From positions 1-56,099 of the forward strand of contig NZ_LZIL01000049.1 of NCBI RefSeq assembly GCF_001667075.1: a stretch of 56,099 nucleotides of DNA, written 5' to 3'. Every line of letters starts with the position of its first letter. Positions within the stretch are counted from its first letter, which is position 1. The notes under the pieces were generated by a model. That model saw nothing but the letters and a program-made list of their open reading frames with translations, had not been told where the DNA came from and made no database searches. The translations under genes and the position numbers were made by a program. Positions 18,213 to 27,121 of the stretch are shown piece after piece. Source of the stretch: Mycobacterium sp. 852014-52450_SCH5900713 (GTDB lineage: Bacteria > Actinomycetota > Actinomycetes > Mycobacteriales > Mycobacteriaceae).

Positions 18213-18635
18213 ATGACAACCACCCGTTCGCGCCCGCGCATGCGCGGGTCATCGGTCTGGGTTGCAGGCGTCGCGCTGGGGGCCTCGATGCTCGGTGGCG
18301 CGGTGCTGTCGGCGCCGCAAGCCTCGGCGTCTTGCCAATTGAGTCCGAAAGACGACCAGTACATCCAGCTGCTCGCGCAGAACAAGATGGTCCACAACGC
18401 CGACTTCAGCGATTGCACCGAGGCCGCCGAGGGACGGTGGTTCGCCGACCAGGTCCGCAACCATCCGAATCCGTTCGGAGAGGCCCAGGAGCTGGTCAAC
18501 ATGATCACGAACACGACGTCGATGAACCAGGCCCAGGCCGAGTGGGAGGTCGAGTCGGCGATCTACGTCTACGCGCCGGACGTGATCCCCAAGATCAAGG
18601 ATCAGGCCGCGCACGCAGACTGGCCGACGGCGTAA
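18213..18635 (+). CDS. secreted DUF732 protein (copy 1)
   Basis: 140 residues. An Arg-rich N terminus and a hydrophobic stretch (14-34) end in ASA near residue 39, a signal peptidase I-type site. The mature part is a DUF732 domain of helices with Cys41 and Cys68, probably joined in a disulfide, and the characteristic DDQYIQLLAQNKMVH opening. DUF732 proteins are small exported proteins expanded in mycobacteria, of unknown function. The start is supported by GGAGG plus GGAG ahead of ATG 18213. A close paralogue follows 270 bases downstream. Confidence 0.88.
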   Translation: MTTTRSRPRMRGSSVWVAGVALGASMLGGAVLSAPQASASCQLSPKDDQYIQLLAQNKMVHNADFSDCTEAAEGRWFADQVRNHPNPFGEAQELVNMITNTTSMNQAQAEWEVESAIYVYAPDVIPKIKDQAAHADWPTA

Positions 18636-18905
18636 CGACTCGGCTCGCCAGCTAACTCAAGTAAGGCACCGGCACCGCCGGCATCGGCGATCAAAGCGAA
18701 GCGCGTGATTGCCCGTCGGCGGCGGCCGTCGATCGCCTGCGGGTCACCTGGCGGTCGGAAGCTTCTGAATCGCAACGATTTTGGCTAACCACTGTTCATT
18801 CATTGTTTGACGAACCGGTCGTTTGCGACGCTCGTCGACGGTGGTACTAGAGCGTTAGCGCGAAAGGAAAATCAGCAAATTTCCACGATGAGGGGGTCTG
18901 GAGAA

Positions 18906-19328
18906 GTGACGACTACACGATCGCGCGCGCAGATGCTGGCGGTGGGGGCCGCCGGCGTTGTGGGAGCCGCAATGTTCGGTGGTGCCGTGCTCACAGCGCC
19001 GCATGCCTCGGCGTCGTGCAACATGAGCCCCGCCGACGATCAGTACATCAAGCTGCTGGCGCAGAATAAGATGGTTCACAACGCGGATTTCAATGATTGC
19101 AGCGAGGCCGCCGAGGGACGGTGGTTCGCGTCTCAGATCCGGTCCAACCCAAACCCGTTCGGAGAGGGTCAGGAGCTGATCAACATGATCACCAGGACCA
19201 CGCCGATGAGCCAAGCCCAGGCCGAGTGGGAAGTTGAGTCGGCGGTCTATGTCTATGCACCGGACGTGATTCCCAAGATGAAGGACGAGGCCGCGCGGCA
19301 AGTGCCCGGGCAGCCCGCGCCCGTGTGA
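18906..19328 (+). CDS. secreted DUF732 protein (copy 2)
   Basis: 140 residues from GTG 18906, preceded by GGAG; this start aligns exactly with copy 1 (both begin TTTRSR). A signal peptide ends at ASA near residue 39. The mature domain is very similar to copy 1 (DDQYIKLLAQNKMVHNADF, and AQAEWEVESAVYVYAPDVIP) and keeps both Cys residues. The C-terminal tail differs, ending in a Pro-rich VPGQPAPV. The pair is a recent tandem duplication. The function is unknown; export to the cell envelope or medium is expected. Confidence 0.88.
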   Translation: MTTTRSRAQMLAVGAAGVVGAAMFGGAVLTAPHASASCNMSPADDQYIKLLAQNKMVHNADFNDCSEAAEGRWFASQIRSNPNPFGEGQELINMITRTTPMSQAQAEWEVESAVYVYAPDVIPKMKDEAARQVPGQPAPV

Positions 19329-19337
19329 CGCCCCGAT

Positions 19338-19352
19338 GCCGCCCCCGGCGGC
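19338..19352 (+). terminator. GC hairpin after DUF732 copy 2
   Basis: GCCGCC-CCC-GGCGGC forms a perfect 6-bp stem 10 bases after the stop. There is no U-tract. It is a plausible but weak terminator. Confidence 0.35.
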
Positions 19353-19451
19353 GTACTTCGCGGGCGTGAGCTGGCCTGTGCGTAAGGAATGTTGAAGCGC
19401 CGAAAGGGCTTTGGCTCTTTGCGTTCGCTATGCAGTGAAACTGCACGAAGG

Positions 19452-22061
19452 TCAGGGATGCGCCTCAACCCGTACTGCGCGTGATTTCGAGGACGCTGGT
19501 CGGCGATGCGCCCGCCGGTACTTGTCCAGCGCGTCGACGCCAAACAGGAGCGGCATCGCGGCCAGGGCGACGGCCCAGCCCCACAGGGGTGGATTCCATT
19601 GACCGAGCAACCGTGCGATGGGTGGCACCCACAGTTCGACAAGGGAAAAGGCCAGCCCGATGAACGCCGCGGGCACCAGGAGCCGGTTGGTGACCCAACC
19701 CAACGCTCCCGGCCAGCGCGAGGAGGACCTGCACGCGAAGACGTTGGCGGTCTGGGCGAAGACGACGGTGATGAATGCCGCGCCGGATGCCATTGCCAGG
19801 TTGTGCCCGGTCGGGAATGGGTTCGGGGGACGCCAGCCGAGCGCCATCAGGGACACCACGAAGGCGGTGAGCGAGACGGCCGCCTCGAGCGGCCCTAGCA
19901 CCCCGAAGGCCCGGCGCAGCACCGTGCGGTTCATTAGCCGGCCGTGAACCGGTGGTCCCTCGAGCAAGTGCTTCGCGGGCGGCTCGGCGCCGAGTGCGAC
20001 CGCCGACAAGGTGTCGGTGCCGATGTCGAGCGCGATGATCTGCAGAACACCGAGCGCGAGTGGGAACAGGCCGCCCGAAAGCGCCCAGACGAGGAAAGGT
20101 GCCAGCTCGGCAACATTGTCGGTCAGGTGGTACGTCAGGAACCGGCGGATGTTGACGAAGGTGGCGCGCCCTTGCTCGATGCCGGCCACAATGCCTGCGA
20201 AGGAGTCGTCGAGCAGAACCAGGTCGGCCGCCTCGCGTGCGACGTCGGTGCCGGAGCGGCCCATCGCCACGCCGATGTCCGACTCGTGCAGTGCCGGCGC
20301 GTCGTTGACTCCGTCGCCGGTCATCGCCACCACGTGGCCCCGGGAGCGAAGGGCACGGGCGATGCGGAGTTTGTCCTCGGGAGAGACCCGAGCGATCACC
20401 ACCCCGTCGTGGTCGAGGACGGCGGCGAGATGCTGCTCGTCCTCCGGTAAGTCCGCTCCCAACAGCACGGCGGAGTCGGCGGACCGTAGCCGTACCTCGT
20501 TGCCGATGGCCGTGGCGGTGGCCGGATGATCACCGGTCACCATCGCCACTTTGACGCCCGCCTTGCGGCACGCGTCGAGGGATGTGGAGATGTCTTCACG
20601 CGGCGGATCCTCGAGCGCCACCAGGCCGAGCAGGCGCAACCCCTGGTCGCATTCCTGCTGGTCCCGGGGGGTGCGACCATTCCTCGGGGCCGCGGCGACG
20701 GCGAGTACTCGGAGCCCCCGGGCGGTCAGGGTATCCACGGCTTGGTGCGCCGCCGGCTCGTCACCGCAGAGCGGAAGCACGGCGTCCGGCGCCCCCTTGA
20801 CGACGATCTCGTCGGCCAGCGCGACAGCCATGCGGCGCAGCCGGGGATCGAAGGGGAACCGCAGCTCGGCGTGGGCGGTACGACGGTCTTCGACGGTGTC
20901 GATGCCCAGTCGTCGGGCGAACGTATCGAGGGCAGCCTCCATCGGGTCGCCGTGGGCCCGCCACTGCCCGTCGACTTCTTCGGCGTATCCAGTGGAGCAG
21001 CGTTCCCCGGCCAGGGCGAGCCGGCGAATGGGCTCCTCTGCGATTGGTGAGGACCACGTGAGCCGCGCTGTGGGCGAGTAGCCGGCGCCGTCGATGGTCA
21101 ACGAGCCGGCCGGCGACCAGGCTTCGACCACCGTCATCTGGTTGCGAGTGAGGGTTCCCGTCTTGTCGGTGCAGATGAAAGTCGTGGACCCGAGCGTCTC
21201 GACGGCCTCGAGGTTGCGGACCAGGATCTGCCGCTTCGCCATCTGCTCCGAGCCCCAGGCGAGAGACAACGTCACGGTCGGCAGCAGCGCCTCCGGGACC
21301 AGGGCGACCGTGACCCCGATCGCGAACACGAAGGCCTGCTGGATCGGGTTGCCTACGAGCACAGAGACGAGCAGGAACAGCGCACCCACACCGATTGCGA
21401 TCGCTGCGATGAGGCGGACGACGCCACGCAAACCGCGGGTCAGTGGCGTGTCCGGTTTCCTGGTCGAGGTTGTCAGTCGGGTGATGCCGGCCAGGCGGGT
21501 CTGTTGGCCGATAGCGGTGACCAGGGCACGCGAATCTCCTTCCACCACAAAAGTGCCCGCGAACAGGGGCTCGCGTGCTGCGACTGCGCCGGCCTCGCTC
21601 TCGCCGGTGAGCATGGAGGAGTCGACGAGCAACCGGTTCTGGCTGAGCACTACGGCGTCCGCGGGAACGCGGTCGCCGCTCTCGAGTAGCAGCACGTCGT
21701 CGACGACTACGTCCTCGGCCTCGATCACCCGCCGAGCGCCGTCGCGCAAGACCGTGACGCGCGTCGGCAGCATCTCTTGGAGCCGGTCGGCGGCCCGGTC
21801 TGCCCGCGCTTGTTGGATCAGGGAGAAGACCCCGTTCAGCACGATGACCGCGATGATGGCGCCGCTGAGTTGGGGCAGCTTCGCCATGAAGGCGAGCACC
21901 GCGGCTGCCCAAAGCAGCAGGGCGAAAAAGTGCGTCAGCTCCCCGAGCAGCCGGCGAGCGGTCGACGGCCGCCTCGCCGCGGGGAGCTTGTTGGCACCGC
22001 CCTGCGCGCGTCGCTTGGTCGCCTCGGCGGTCGTCAGGCCGAGCGTCATGACGTCGGCCAT
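19452..22061 (-). CDS. P-type cation-transporting ATPase (P2 type, CtpF-like)
   Basis: 869 residues. The actuator motif TGES is at 152-155 and the phosphorylation motif DKTGTLT at 299-305 (Asp299). PEALLP in membrane segment 4 (256-261) marks the cation site of P2 pumps, and the hinge GDGVNDAPAL lies near 590. There is an N-terminal cation ATPase domain and a six-segment C-terminal membrane block. These features fit Ca/Mn- or Na/K-type pumps such as mycobacterial CtpF rather than heavy-metal CPx pumps. The start at 22061 is set by AGGAG 7 bases upstream; the frame is open to 22133. The gene stands alone, and the transported ion is not determined. Confidence 0.9.
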   Translation of the reverse strand: MADVMTLGLTTAEATKRRAQGGANKLPAARRPSTARRLLGELTHFFALLLWAAAVLAFMAKLPQLSGAIIAVIVLNGVFSLIQQARADRAADRLQEMLPTRVTVLRDGARRVIEAEDVVVDDVLLLESGDRVPADAVVLSQNRLLVDSSMLTGESEAGAVAAREPLFAGTFVVEGDSRALVTAIGQQTRLAGITRLTTSTRKPDTPLTRGLRGVVRLIAAIAIGVGALFLLVSVLVGNPIQQAFVFAIGVTVALVPEALLPTVTLSLAWGSEQMAKRQILVRNLEAVETLGSTTFICTDKTGTLTRNQMTVVEAWSPAGSLTIDGAGYSPTARLTWSSPIAEEPIRRLALAGERCSTGYAEEVDGQWRAHGDPMEAALDTFARRLGIDTVEDRRTAHAELRFPFDPRLRRMAVALADEIVVKGAPDAVLPLCGDEPAAHQAVDTLTARGLRVLAVAAAPRNGRTPRDQQECDQGLRLLGLVALEDPPREDISTSLDACRKAGVKVAMVTGDHPATATAIGNEVRLRSADSAVLLGADLPEDEQHLAAVLDHDGVVIARVSPEDKLRIARALRSRGHVVAMTGDGVNDAPALHESDIGVAMGRSGTDVAREAADLVLLDDSFAGIVAGIEQGRATFVNIRRFLTYHLTDNVAELAPFLVWALSGGLFPLALGVLQIIALDIGTDTLSAVALGAEPPAKHLLEGPPVHGRLMNRTVLRRAFGVLGPLEAAVSLTAFVVSLMALGWRPPNPFPTGHNLAMASGAAFITVVFAQTANVFACRSSSRWPGALGWVTNRLLVPAAFIGLAFSLVELWVPPIARLLGQWNPPLWGWAVALAAMPLLFGVDALDKYRRAHRRPASSKSRAVRVEAHP

Positions 22062-22135
22062 GGCTCTCCTCTCGCTGAGCGCGACGTGTGATCTCTCGGC
22101 GACGATGCCAAGTGCTGTGGCAGGGCCCCTCACGA

Positions 22136-22157
22136 TTCGTCGCCAGCAACCGACGAA
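22136..22157. promoter_or_regulatory. inverted repeat upstream of P-type ATPase
   Basis: TTCGTCG (22136-22142) and CGACGAA (22151-22157) form a 7-bp dyad with an 8-base spacer, 75 bases upstream of the ATPase start. It is a possible metal- or stress-regulator operator, or a chance repeat. Confidence 0.3.
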
Positions 22158-22265
22158 ATGCTATAACCGGCGCGGCCGAACGGCCGAACACCTGATCTGC
22201 CCGGGATCCCGCCCGGCGGACATCGATGTCGGCGTTCGGCTACCGTTTCCTACGGAACATCGCTA

Positions 22266-22342
22266 GGGGCGGTAGCTCAGTTGGTTAGAGCCGCGGACTC
22301 ATAATCCGTTGGTCGCGGGTTCGAGCCCCGCTCGCCCCACCA
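22266..22342 (+). tRNA. tRNA with CAU anticodon (elongator Met or Ile2)
   Basis: A complete cloverleaf: acceptor GGGGCGG/TCGCCCC (one G-T pair), anticodon stem GCGGA/TCCGT around loop CTCATAA, T-arm GCGGG-TTCGAGC-CCCGC, discriminator A and an encoded CCA at 22340-22342. CAU decodes Met, or Ile AUA when lysidine-modified; the two cannot be separated safely by eye, though the TTGGTCGC variable region is reminiscent of Ile2. Its 3' half is copied at three places downstream, marking it as an integration site. Confidence 0.95.
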
Positions 22343-22652
22343 GGTGTTTTGTGAAGCTAGAGGGCCTGCGCGGCGTCCCGTTCCGTGCTGTTCGCCACGG
22401 CTCAAGGGGCGCCACGTCCACGCCGCGTCCACAGGGCGTCCACACACCGGGTCATGAGCCGTGTGAGTCAGCAACCCGACTCCGCTACTGGGCTGCCTTC
22501 AGGGCACTACATGAGGTTGGGTTCTGCTGAACACTGAGCGGACGTTAAGACCATAGAACGTATGATCACAGCAGGCGATTTGTCTCTTGAACACGCGATT
22601 TATCACGTTGCATTGACTAACTTAGGACGCTGGTCATACGCTTTTGGTATAT
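22343..22652. other. AT-rich junction downstream of tRNA with P450 promoter
   Basis: No supported gene lies in these 310 bases; a 73-codon frame here has no recognisable domain. From about 22520 the base composition turns AT-rich compared with the core genome, as often seen at island ends. GCGATTT occurs at 22575 and 22596, 21 bases (two helical turns) apart. A promoter-like pair is listed separately. Confidence 0.5.
22613..22642 (+). promoter_or_regulatory. predicted SigA-type promoter of first P450
   Basis: TTGACT at 22613-22618 and TACGCT at 22637-22642 are separated by 18 bases. A transcript from here would begin about 22649-22653, at or just before the ATG at 22653, so the mRNA would be nearly leaderless. 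Confidence 0.45.
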
Positions 22653-23954
22653 ATGTCCGTAACTGACGCCTATCTGGCTCCAACGGAAGTTGAGACACCG
22701 ATGAACGCCCACAGCACCGCCCCCAACGTCCTCGACGCCGGCCTGCCCACGTTCAATTACAGCCTCACCGCCACGCCGCACGACATCCTCGAGGATGTCC
22801 GAGAGGCGCAATCGTGCGCGCCCATCGCGATTGGGCCCCTCGGCCCGGAAATCCTTTCGTACGATATGGCTCGGGAAATCCTGCGCGACAACAGGTTCCG
22901 CATGCCGCCCGGCATCACGCTGGCGGCGCAGGGCATCACCTCGGGCCCGCTATACGACAAACTGATGAGCAGCCTTTTAGGCCTCGAGGGCGCCCCCCAT
23001 ACTCGCTTACGCAAGCTGGTGTCGAGAGCGTTCACCCCCCGCGCCACAGCCGGTCTTCAAGACACGATCCACGAAGTGGTGAATGGCCTGATTGATCGGG
23101 TGATCGACGCCGGACGATGCGAGGTCGTGAGGGACATTGCCCGCCCTTACCCCACCCCCATCATGTGCGCGCTGATCGGCGCGCCCCGCGAGGACTGGCA
23201 TCTGTTCGCACAATGGACTGACCACATCTTCAAGGCCTTCAGTTTGCAGACCGACGCCACCTTCGATGAAGACGCGATCATGCGCGCCTGGGGTGAACTC
23301 GACGCGTACGTCGACGACATGGTCGCCGCTCGCCGAAACAACCTGACCGATGATCTGCTGTCCGAGCTCATCCGCGCCGAAAGCGACGGTGACCGGCTGA
23401 ATCTCGACGAACTGCGCAGTCTGGTGGCCGGCTTCCTGATGGCGGGAACGGATACGACGCGAAACCAGCTGGCCGCGTCGGTGCAGGTGCTCTGCGATCA
23501 TCCGGATCAATGGGCGAAGCTGGGCGACCAACCAGAACTTGCGATGCAGGCGGTCGAGGAGAGCATGCGTCACTCACCGGCGGTCTGTATCGCGCCGCGC
23601 GCCGCCACCGAGGATGCCGAATTCGGCGGCTACATGTTCCCGGCAGGGACTTTCGTAGTCGTGAATACCTTTGCAGCCAATCGTGATCCAGCGATCTATG
23701 ACGATGCTGACCGCTTCGACATCGCACGCCAGGATTTGCCCGCAATTCTGACCTTCGGCGGCGGTGCGCACTATTGTCTCGGGGCGAACCTCGCACGTCG
23801 GGAATTGGCAGAAGCGCTTACAGTCCTCACCCGACGTCTCCGTGCGCCCCATCGCGTCGGTTCGGCCCCGTGGAAATCCCTGCTGGGAATGAGCGGCCCC
23901 GAAACACTCGAGATCAAGTTCGAGGCCGAAAGCCTCGTGACGGCGGATGCGTAG
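22653..23954 (+). CDS. cytochrome P450 (island copy 1)
   Basis: 433 residues, soluble class I-type bacterial P450. The I-helix oxygen-activation motif AGTDTT is at 264-269, the K-helix ExxR at 303-306 (EESMR), and the heme loop FGGGAHYCLGANLAR carries thiolate Cys375. It needs a ferredoxin and reductase; a ferredoxin gene is in the same island. It probably hydroxylates or epoxidises a hydrophobic substrate. Two starts are possible: ATG 22653, favoured by the near-leaderless promoter, or ATG 22701. It overlaps the following TetR gene by 8 bases, which suggests regulation by that protein. Confidence 0.9.
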   Translation: MSVTDAYLAPTEVETPMNAHSTAPNVLDAGLPTFNYSLTATPHDILEDVREAQSCAPIAIGPLGPEILSYDMAREILRDNRFRMPPGITLAAQGITSGPLYDKLMSSLLGLEGAPHTRLRKLVSRAFTPRATAGLQDTIHEVVNGLIDRVIDAGRCEVVRDIARPYPTPIMCALIGAPREDWHLFAQWTDHIFKAFSLQTDATFDEDAIMRAWGELDAYVDDMVAARRNNLTDDLLSELIRAESDGDRLNLDELRSLVAGFLMAGTDTTRNQLAASVQVLCDHPDQWAKLGDQPELAMQAVEESMRHSPAVCIAPRAATEDAEFGGYMFPAGTFVVVNTFAANRDPAIYDDADRFDIARQDLPAILTFGGGAHYCLGANLARRELAEALTVLTRRLRAPHRVGSAPWKSLLGMSGPETLEIKFEAESLVTADA

Positions 23955-24645
23955 TCGCGGCTGGGCGGGATCTACGCCCGCCTCGGACGAGGAGGCAATC
24001 GACCGCATTCTGAATGCGGTGGCCGATGTGGTCGCCGAACACGGACCAGCGATACGCCTGGCCGACGTCGCCCGGAAAGTCGGAGTCACTCGCCAGACGG
24101 TGTACCGCTACTTTCCCAATGCCGACGCGCTGCTCATCGCCAGCGCGATGCGTGCGGTCGACGGTTTCATCGACCAAGTCGCGGAACACGTTCGGGGACT
24201 CAACGACCCAGTCGCGGCAATCGTCGAAAGCGTGTCGTTTGGAATCGACAATCTTGCCGGTGATCCACAGCTGGAAAATCTGCTGACCCGGCGGCATGAG
24301 GGCGAAGCCGCCACCTCTTTGACTTCCGACACGGCCATCACAATCTGTTTGTCTGTCTTCCACCGGTTCGATGTGGATTGGAAGCTGCACGGGTACGACG
24401 GCACCGCGCTCGCTGAACTCGCCGAAATGACCCTGCGCACAGTGCAGTCCATCCTGACCGATCCCGTACAACCACCCCGCGAGGGAGTCGAAATGCGCCG
24501 GTTCATTACTCGATGGCTCGGTCCAGCGATCCTCTATCCACGGATGGCGTCGCTATCGATCCACGAACGACACGCATCGGTGGACCGCCACTTCGAAACA
24601 GAAAGACGCACCTCGCTGTCGCAAACTGGGCCCCAAGGAGATTGA
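23947..24645 (+). CDS. TetR-family regulator (island copy 1)
   Basis: 232 residues. The N-terminal DNA-binding domain (about 15-65) includes IRLADVARKVGVTRQTVYRY, a classic TetR recognition helix, followed by FPNADALL. The C-terminal ligand domain is unassigned. The ATG lies inside the end of the upstream P450 gene (8-base overlap), so both are made from one message, and the protein probably responds to the P450 substrate or product. Candidate operators nearby are the palindrome at 24768-24779 and the repeats ahead of the P450. Confidence 0.9.
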   Translation: MRSRGWAGSTPASDEEAIDRILNAVADVVAEHGPAIRLADVARKVGVTRQTVYRYFPNADALLIASAMRAVDGFIDQVAEHVRGLNDPVAAIVESVSFGIDNLAGDPQLENLLTRRHEGEAATSLTSDTAITICLSVFHRFDVDWKLHGYDGTALAELAEMTLRTVQSILTDPVQPPREGVEMRRFITRWLGPAILYPRMASLSIHERHASVDRHFETERRTSLSQTGPQGD

Positions 24646-24948
24646 GGCGTCGCGTACCCGCCATCGATGGAAATCAGCCGACCCTCGTTCACGATTAGTT
24701 CGAGGCGCCGCGGATGCCCACGCCCAGGTCATGAGCGGTCGTGTCGCAGGCGATTGACGGATCGTGAATGAAATTTCATAGCCAGGGGGGGATTACTAAG
24801 TCATTGACTGAATTGCCCTGCGGCGTCAGGATGAGCACGGTTGTGCGTGGCTCGATTATCGCGGCTCGCAGGTGCGTGCTGTCCTGACCTACCCAGTAGT
24901 TCGTCCGACGAACGGTCGGATGCGCCCGATGGAGGGAGTTGCAGATTT
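24646..24948. other. intergenic region with palindrome, promoter and possible SDR remnant
   Basis: No intact gene. A perfect palindrome ATGAAATTTCAT lies at 24768-24779 and a TTGACT at 24804-24809 with CAGGAT-like sequence about 17 bases on, together a possible operator and promoter for the P450 at 24949. The minus strand of the first 85 bases translates to NEGRLISIDGGYATP, reminiscent of the C terminus of short-chain dehydrogenases (INVDGGY type); if real it is only a scrap. Confidence 0.35.
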
Positions 24949-26151
24949 ATGGGTGTCAAGACTGCGAGTGAGGTGTTCTACGACCCCTACGATGTCGAAC
25001 TCAACGCCGACCCGTATCCGCTGTTTCAGCGGCTCCGCGAGGAGGCGCCGTTGTCCTACAACGAACAACACAGCTTTTACGCGCTGAGCCGATTCGACGA
25101 CGTGCATGCGGCGCTGAATGACCATGAGACGTTCAGCTCTGCCCGGGGCAACATTCTCGAGTTGATCAAGGCTGACATGCCGATTCCGCCCGGACTGTTT
25201 CTGATGGAGGACCCGCCCCTTCACGACATCTATCGGCAGAGCCTTTCTCGCATGTTCACACCACGCAAGATGAGCGAGGTCGAGGCCACCGCACGGCAAT
25301 TCTGTGCCGAGAGCCTAGATCCGTTCGTCGGTACCGGGGGCTTTGACTTCATCGCCAATTTGGGTGCCGAGATGCCGGTGAGAGTCGTGTGCAGGCTGCT
25401 GGGAATTCCCGACGAGATGCGGCATGAGGTCCTCGACCTCGCCGAAGGTCACGTCAACACCGAAGCCGGCGGGGAAATGAAAGCCGCGTCCTCAGGGCTG
25501 GAAACAGGGCAGTTATTCGCCGACTACCTCGACTGGCGCGCTGAACACCCCTCCGACGACATTGTCACCGAATTGCTCGGCGTCGAATTCACCGACCTCG
25601 ATGGCACGACACGGGGGTTGACCCGTGAGGAACTACTGATTTGCATCACGCTGGTGGCTGCGGGCGGCGCCGAGACAACGACCCGCCTAATCGGATGGGC
25701 GGGCAAGGTTTTAGCCGAGCATCCCGAGCAGCGGCGGGAGCTGGTCGCCGATCGCAGCCTGATTGCCGGCACAATCGAGGAGCTGCTGCGTTTCGAACCC
25801 CCCGCGCCACACATCGCGCGCACCCTCACACGCGATATGCCGTACTACGGGCAGCACGTGCCAGCCGGCAGCATCATGATGTTGCTCGCCGGTGCTGCGA
25901 ACCGTGACCACCGGCAATTCCCACCCGATGGTGACGTCTTCAACATTCACCGTAAAGCCGGAGCCCATGTCGGCTTCGGTGTTGGCGTGCACTACTGCCT
26001 GGGAGCGTCATTAGCCCGGATGGAGGGACGCGTGGCACTCGACGAGGTGCTCAACCGCTTCCCCGAGTGGACCATCGATATGTCTGGGGCACGCATGACC
26101 ACAACATCGACAGTCCGAGGCTGGGAAAGGTTGCCGGCCGTCCTTGCATGA
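24949..26151 (+). CDS. cytochrome P450 (island copy 2)
   Basis: 400 residues. The I-helix motif GGAETT is at 239-244 (acid-alcohol pair Glu-Thr), ExxR at 278-281, and the heme loop FGVGVHYCLGASLAR contains Cys350. Start ATG 24949 follows GGAGGG by about 10 bases. It differs strongly from the other P450s in the window and so probably acts at a different step. It has its own promoter region upstream and converges with the F420-type oxidoreductase gene. Redox supply by the island ferredoxin is likely but not shown. Confidence 0.92.
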   Translation: MGVKTASEVFYDPYDVELNADPYPLFQRLREEAPLSYNEQHSFYALSRFDDVHAALNDHETFSSARGNILELIKADMPIPPGLFLMEDPPLHDIYRQSLSRMFTPRKMSEVEATARQFCAESLDPFVGTGGFDFIANLGAEMPVRVVCRLLGIPDEMRHEVLDLAEGHVNTEAGGEMKAASSGLETGQLFADYLDWRAEHPSDDIVTELLGVEFTDLDGTTRGLTREELLICITLVAAGGAETTTRLIGWAGKVLAEHPEQRRELVADRSLIAGTIEELLRFEPPAPHIARTLTRDMPYYGQHVPAGSIMMLLAGAANRDHRQFPPDGDVFNIHRKAGAHVGFGVGVHYCLGASLARMEGRVALDEVLNRFPEWTIDMSGARMTTTSTVRGWERLPAVLA

Positions 26152-26188
26152 AAACGCCGCCTCAACTTCTTCGCTCTACTGCCCAAAG

Positions 26189-26584
26189 TCACTGCGTGGA
26201 GTTGACTTTGGTCAACACCAGCGCCGCTTCGTTGTACGGAAACAGGCGGTAGAACACACCAGATAGCCCCGTAACGAGCGCTGCGCCCTCAGCTTTACTC
26301 AGGAGGCGGGGATTGGCGAGCGCGATACTCTTGCCGCGCTTGTGCAGCACCGCCTGTCCACTGGCGAACACATTCGTCAACCAGTCCGATTTCAGCCCGT
26401 ACCCGATCAGAACGACGAAGCCGTCGTGGATGGGAAAAACCAACAGCGGCGTTCGATAACGCTTGCCTGATTTGCGTCCGACATGTTCGAGGGTCCCTTG
26501 ACCGGGAAGCCATGGCGTGATCGACCGAGCCGCTGGATTGGTGACTCGACTATTGAAGTTTGCGACGGCCCTTGGCACGCGCAT
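26189..26584 (-). CDS. deazaflavin (F420)-dependent nitroreductase-family protein
   Basis: 131 residues of the DUF385/Ddn split-beta-barrel family. The core LEHVGRKSGKRYRTPLLVF is the usual F420-contacting strand pair, followed by GYGLKSDWLTNVFASGQAVL. Relatives use reduced F420 to reduce quinones, nitro groups or activated double bonds, often at the membrane. ATG 26584 is preceded by AGGGAG at 5 bases, so it is favoured over an upstream start at 26620. It is the last gene of the minus-strand catabolic operon, 45 bases after the epoxide-hydrolase-like gene. Confidence 0.85.
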   Translation of the reverse strand: MRVPRAVANFNSRVTNPAARSITPWLPGQGTLEHVGRKSGKRYRTPLLVFPIHDGFVVLIGYGLKSDWLTNVFASGQAVLHKRGKSIALANPRLLSKAEGAALVTGLSGVFYRLFPYNEAALVLTKVNSTQ

Positions 26585-26629
26585 GGCTCCCTCATTCCCA
26601 ACGAAGCTCGAAATGATCAATGTCCCAAC

Positions 26630-27043
26630 TCATGCGGTCGCCGGCACCAGGGCGCTGATGTCCTCACCTTGAAGGAGCTTGATCGTCAGATTCAGGTCGA
26701 AATAATCGGTCCAGCGAGTGATCCTTCCATCGTCATCGACGACGAAGGTCCCCATTACCGGGATGGCCGGCTTGCGTCCGTCCGGAGCCTGGATGTAGTC
26801 CAGGCGTTCGGTGAGCACCACGGAACCCTCGGTGGCGAGGTTGACGATTTCGAAGGCGTAGGCGTCCGGGAACATCGCGAACTGGGCGGCCATGTTCTCC
26901 ACGATGGCGTCTGGTCCGGTGAAGGCGGGCATCCCCACATTCTGATAAACGGCCCCTTCGGCGAGGAGGGGACGCAACGCTTCGGGGTCCCGCCGCTCCA
27001 TCAATGCGCAGAAGTGGCGGACGACATCGGCTGGCGAAGACAT
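26630..27043 (-). CDS. limonene-1,2-epoxide hydrolase-like protein
   Basis: 137 residues, NTF2-like fold. The residues that define active limonene-epoxide hydrolases are all present: Tyr33 and Asn35 in VYQNVG position the water, and Arg80-x-Asp82 (TERLDYI) plus Asp113 (RWTDYFD) form the Asp-Arg-Asp triad. Such enzymes open an epoxide directly to a trans-diol without a covalent intermediate. In the operon between an alcohol dehydrogenase and an F420 enzyme, with three P450s nearby, it probably opens an epoxide made by a P450. The real substrate is not known; SnoaL-like non-enzymatic relatives are the alternative. Confidence 0.85.
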   Translation of the reverse strand: MSSPADVVRHFCALMERRDPEALRPLLAEGAVYQNVGMPAFTGPDAIVENMAAQFAMFPDAYAFEIVNLATEGSVVLTERLDYIQAPDGRKPAIPVMGTFVVDDDGRITRWTDYFDLNLTIKLLQGEDISALVPATA

Positions 27044-27121
27044 GAGTGAAATCCCTTCACGGCGAGTAGGTGAATCATCTTGAGCGGGCTGGAAACTGAT
27101 ACGGATTCGTCCTTCTAAGAC

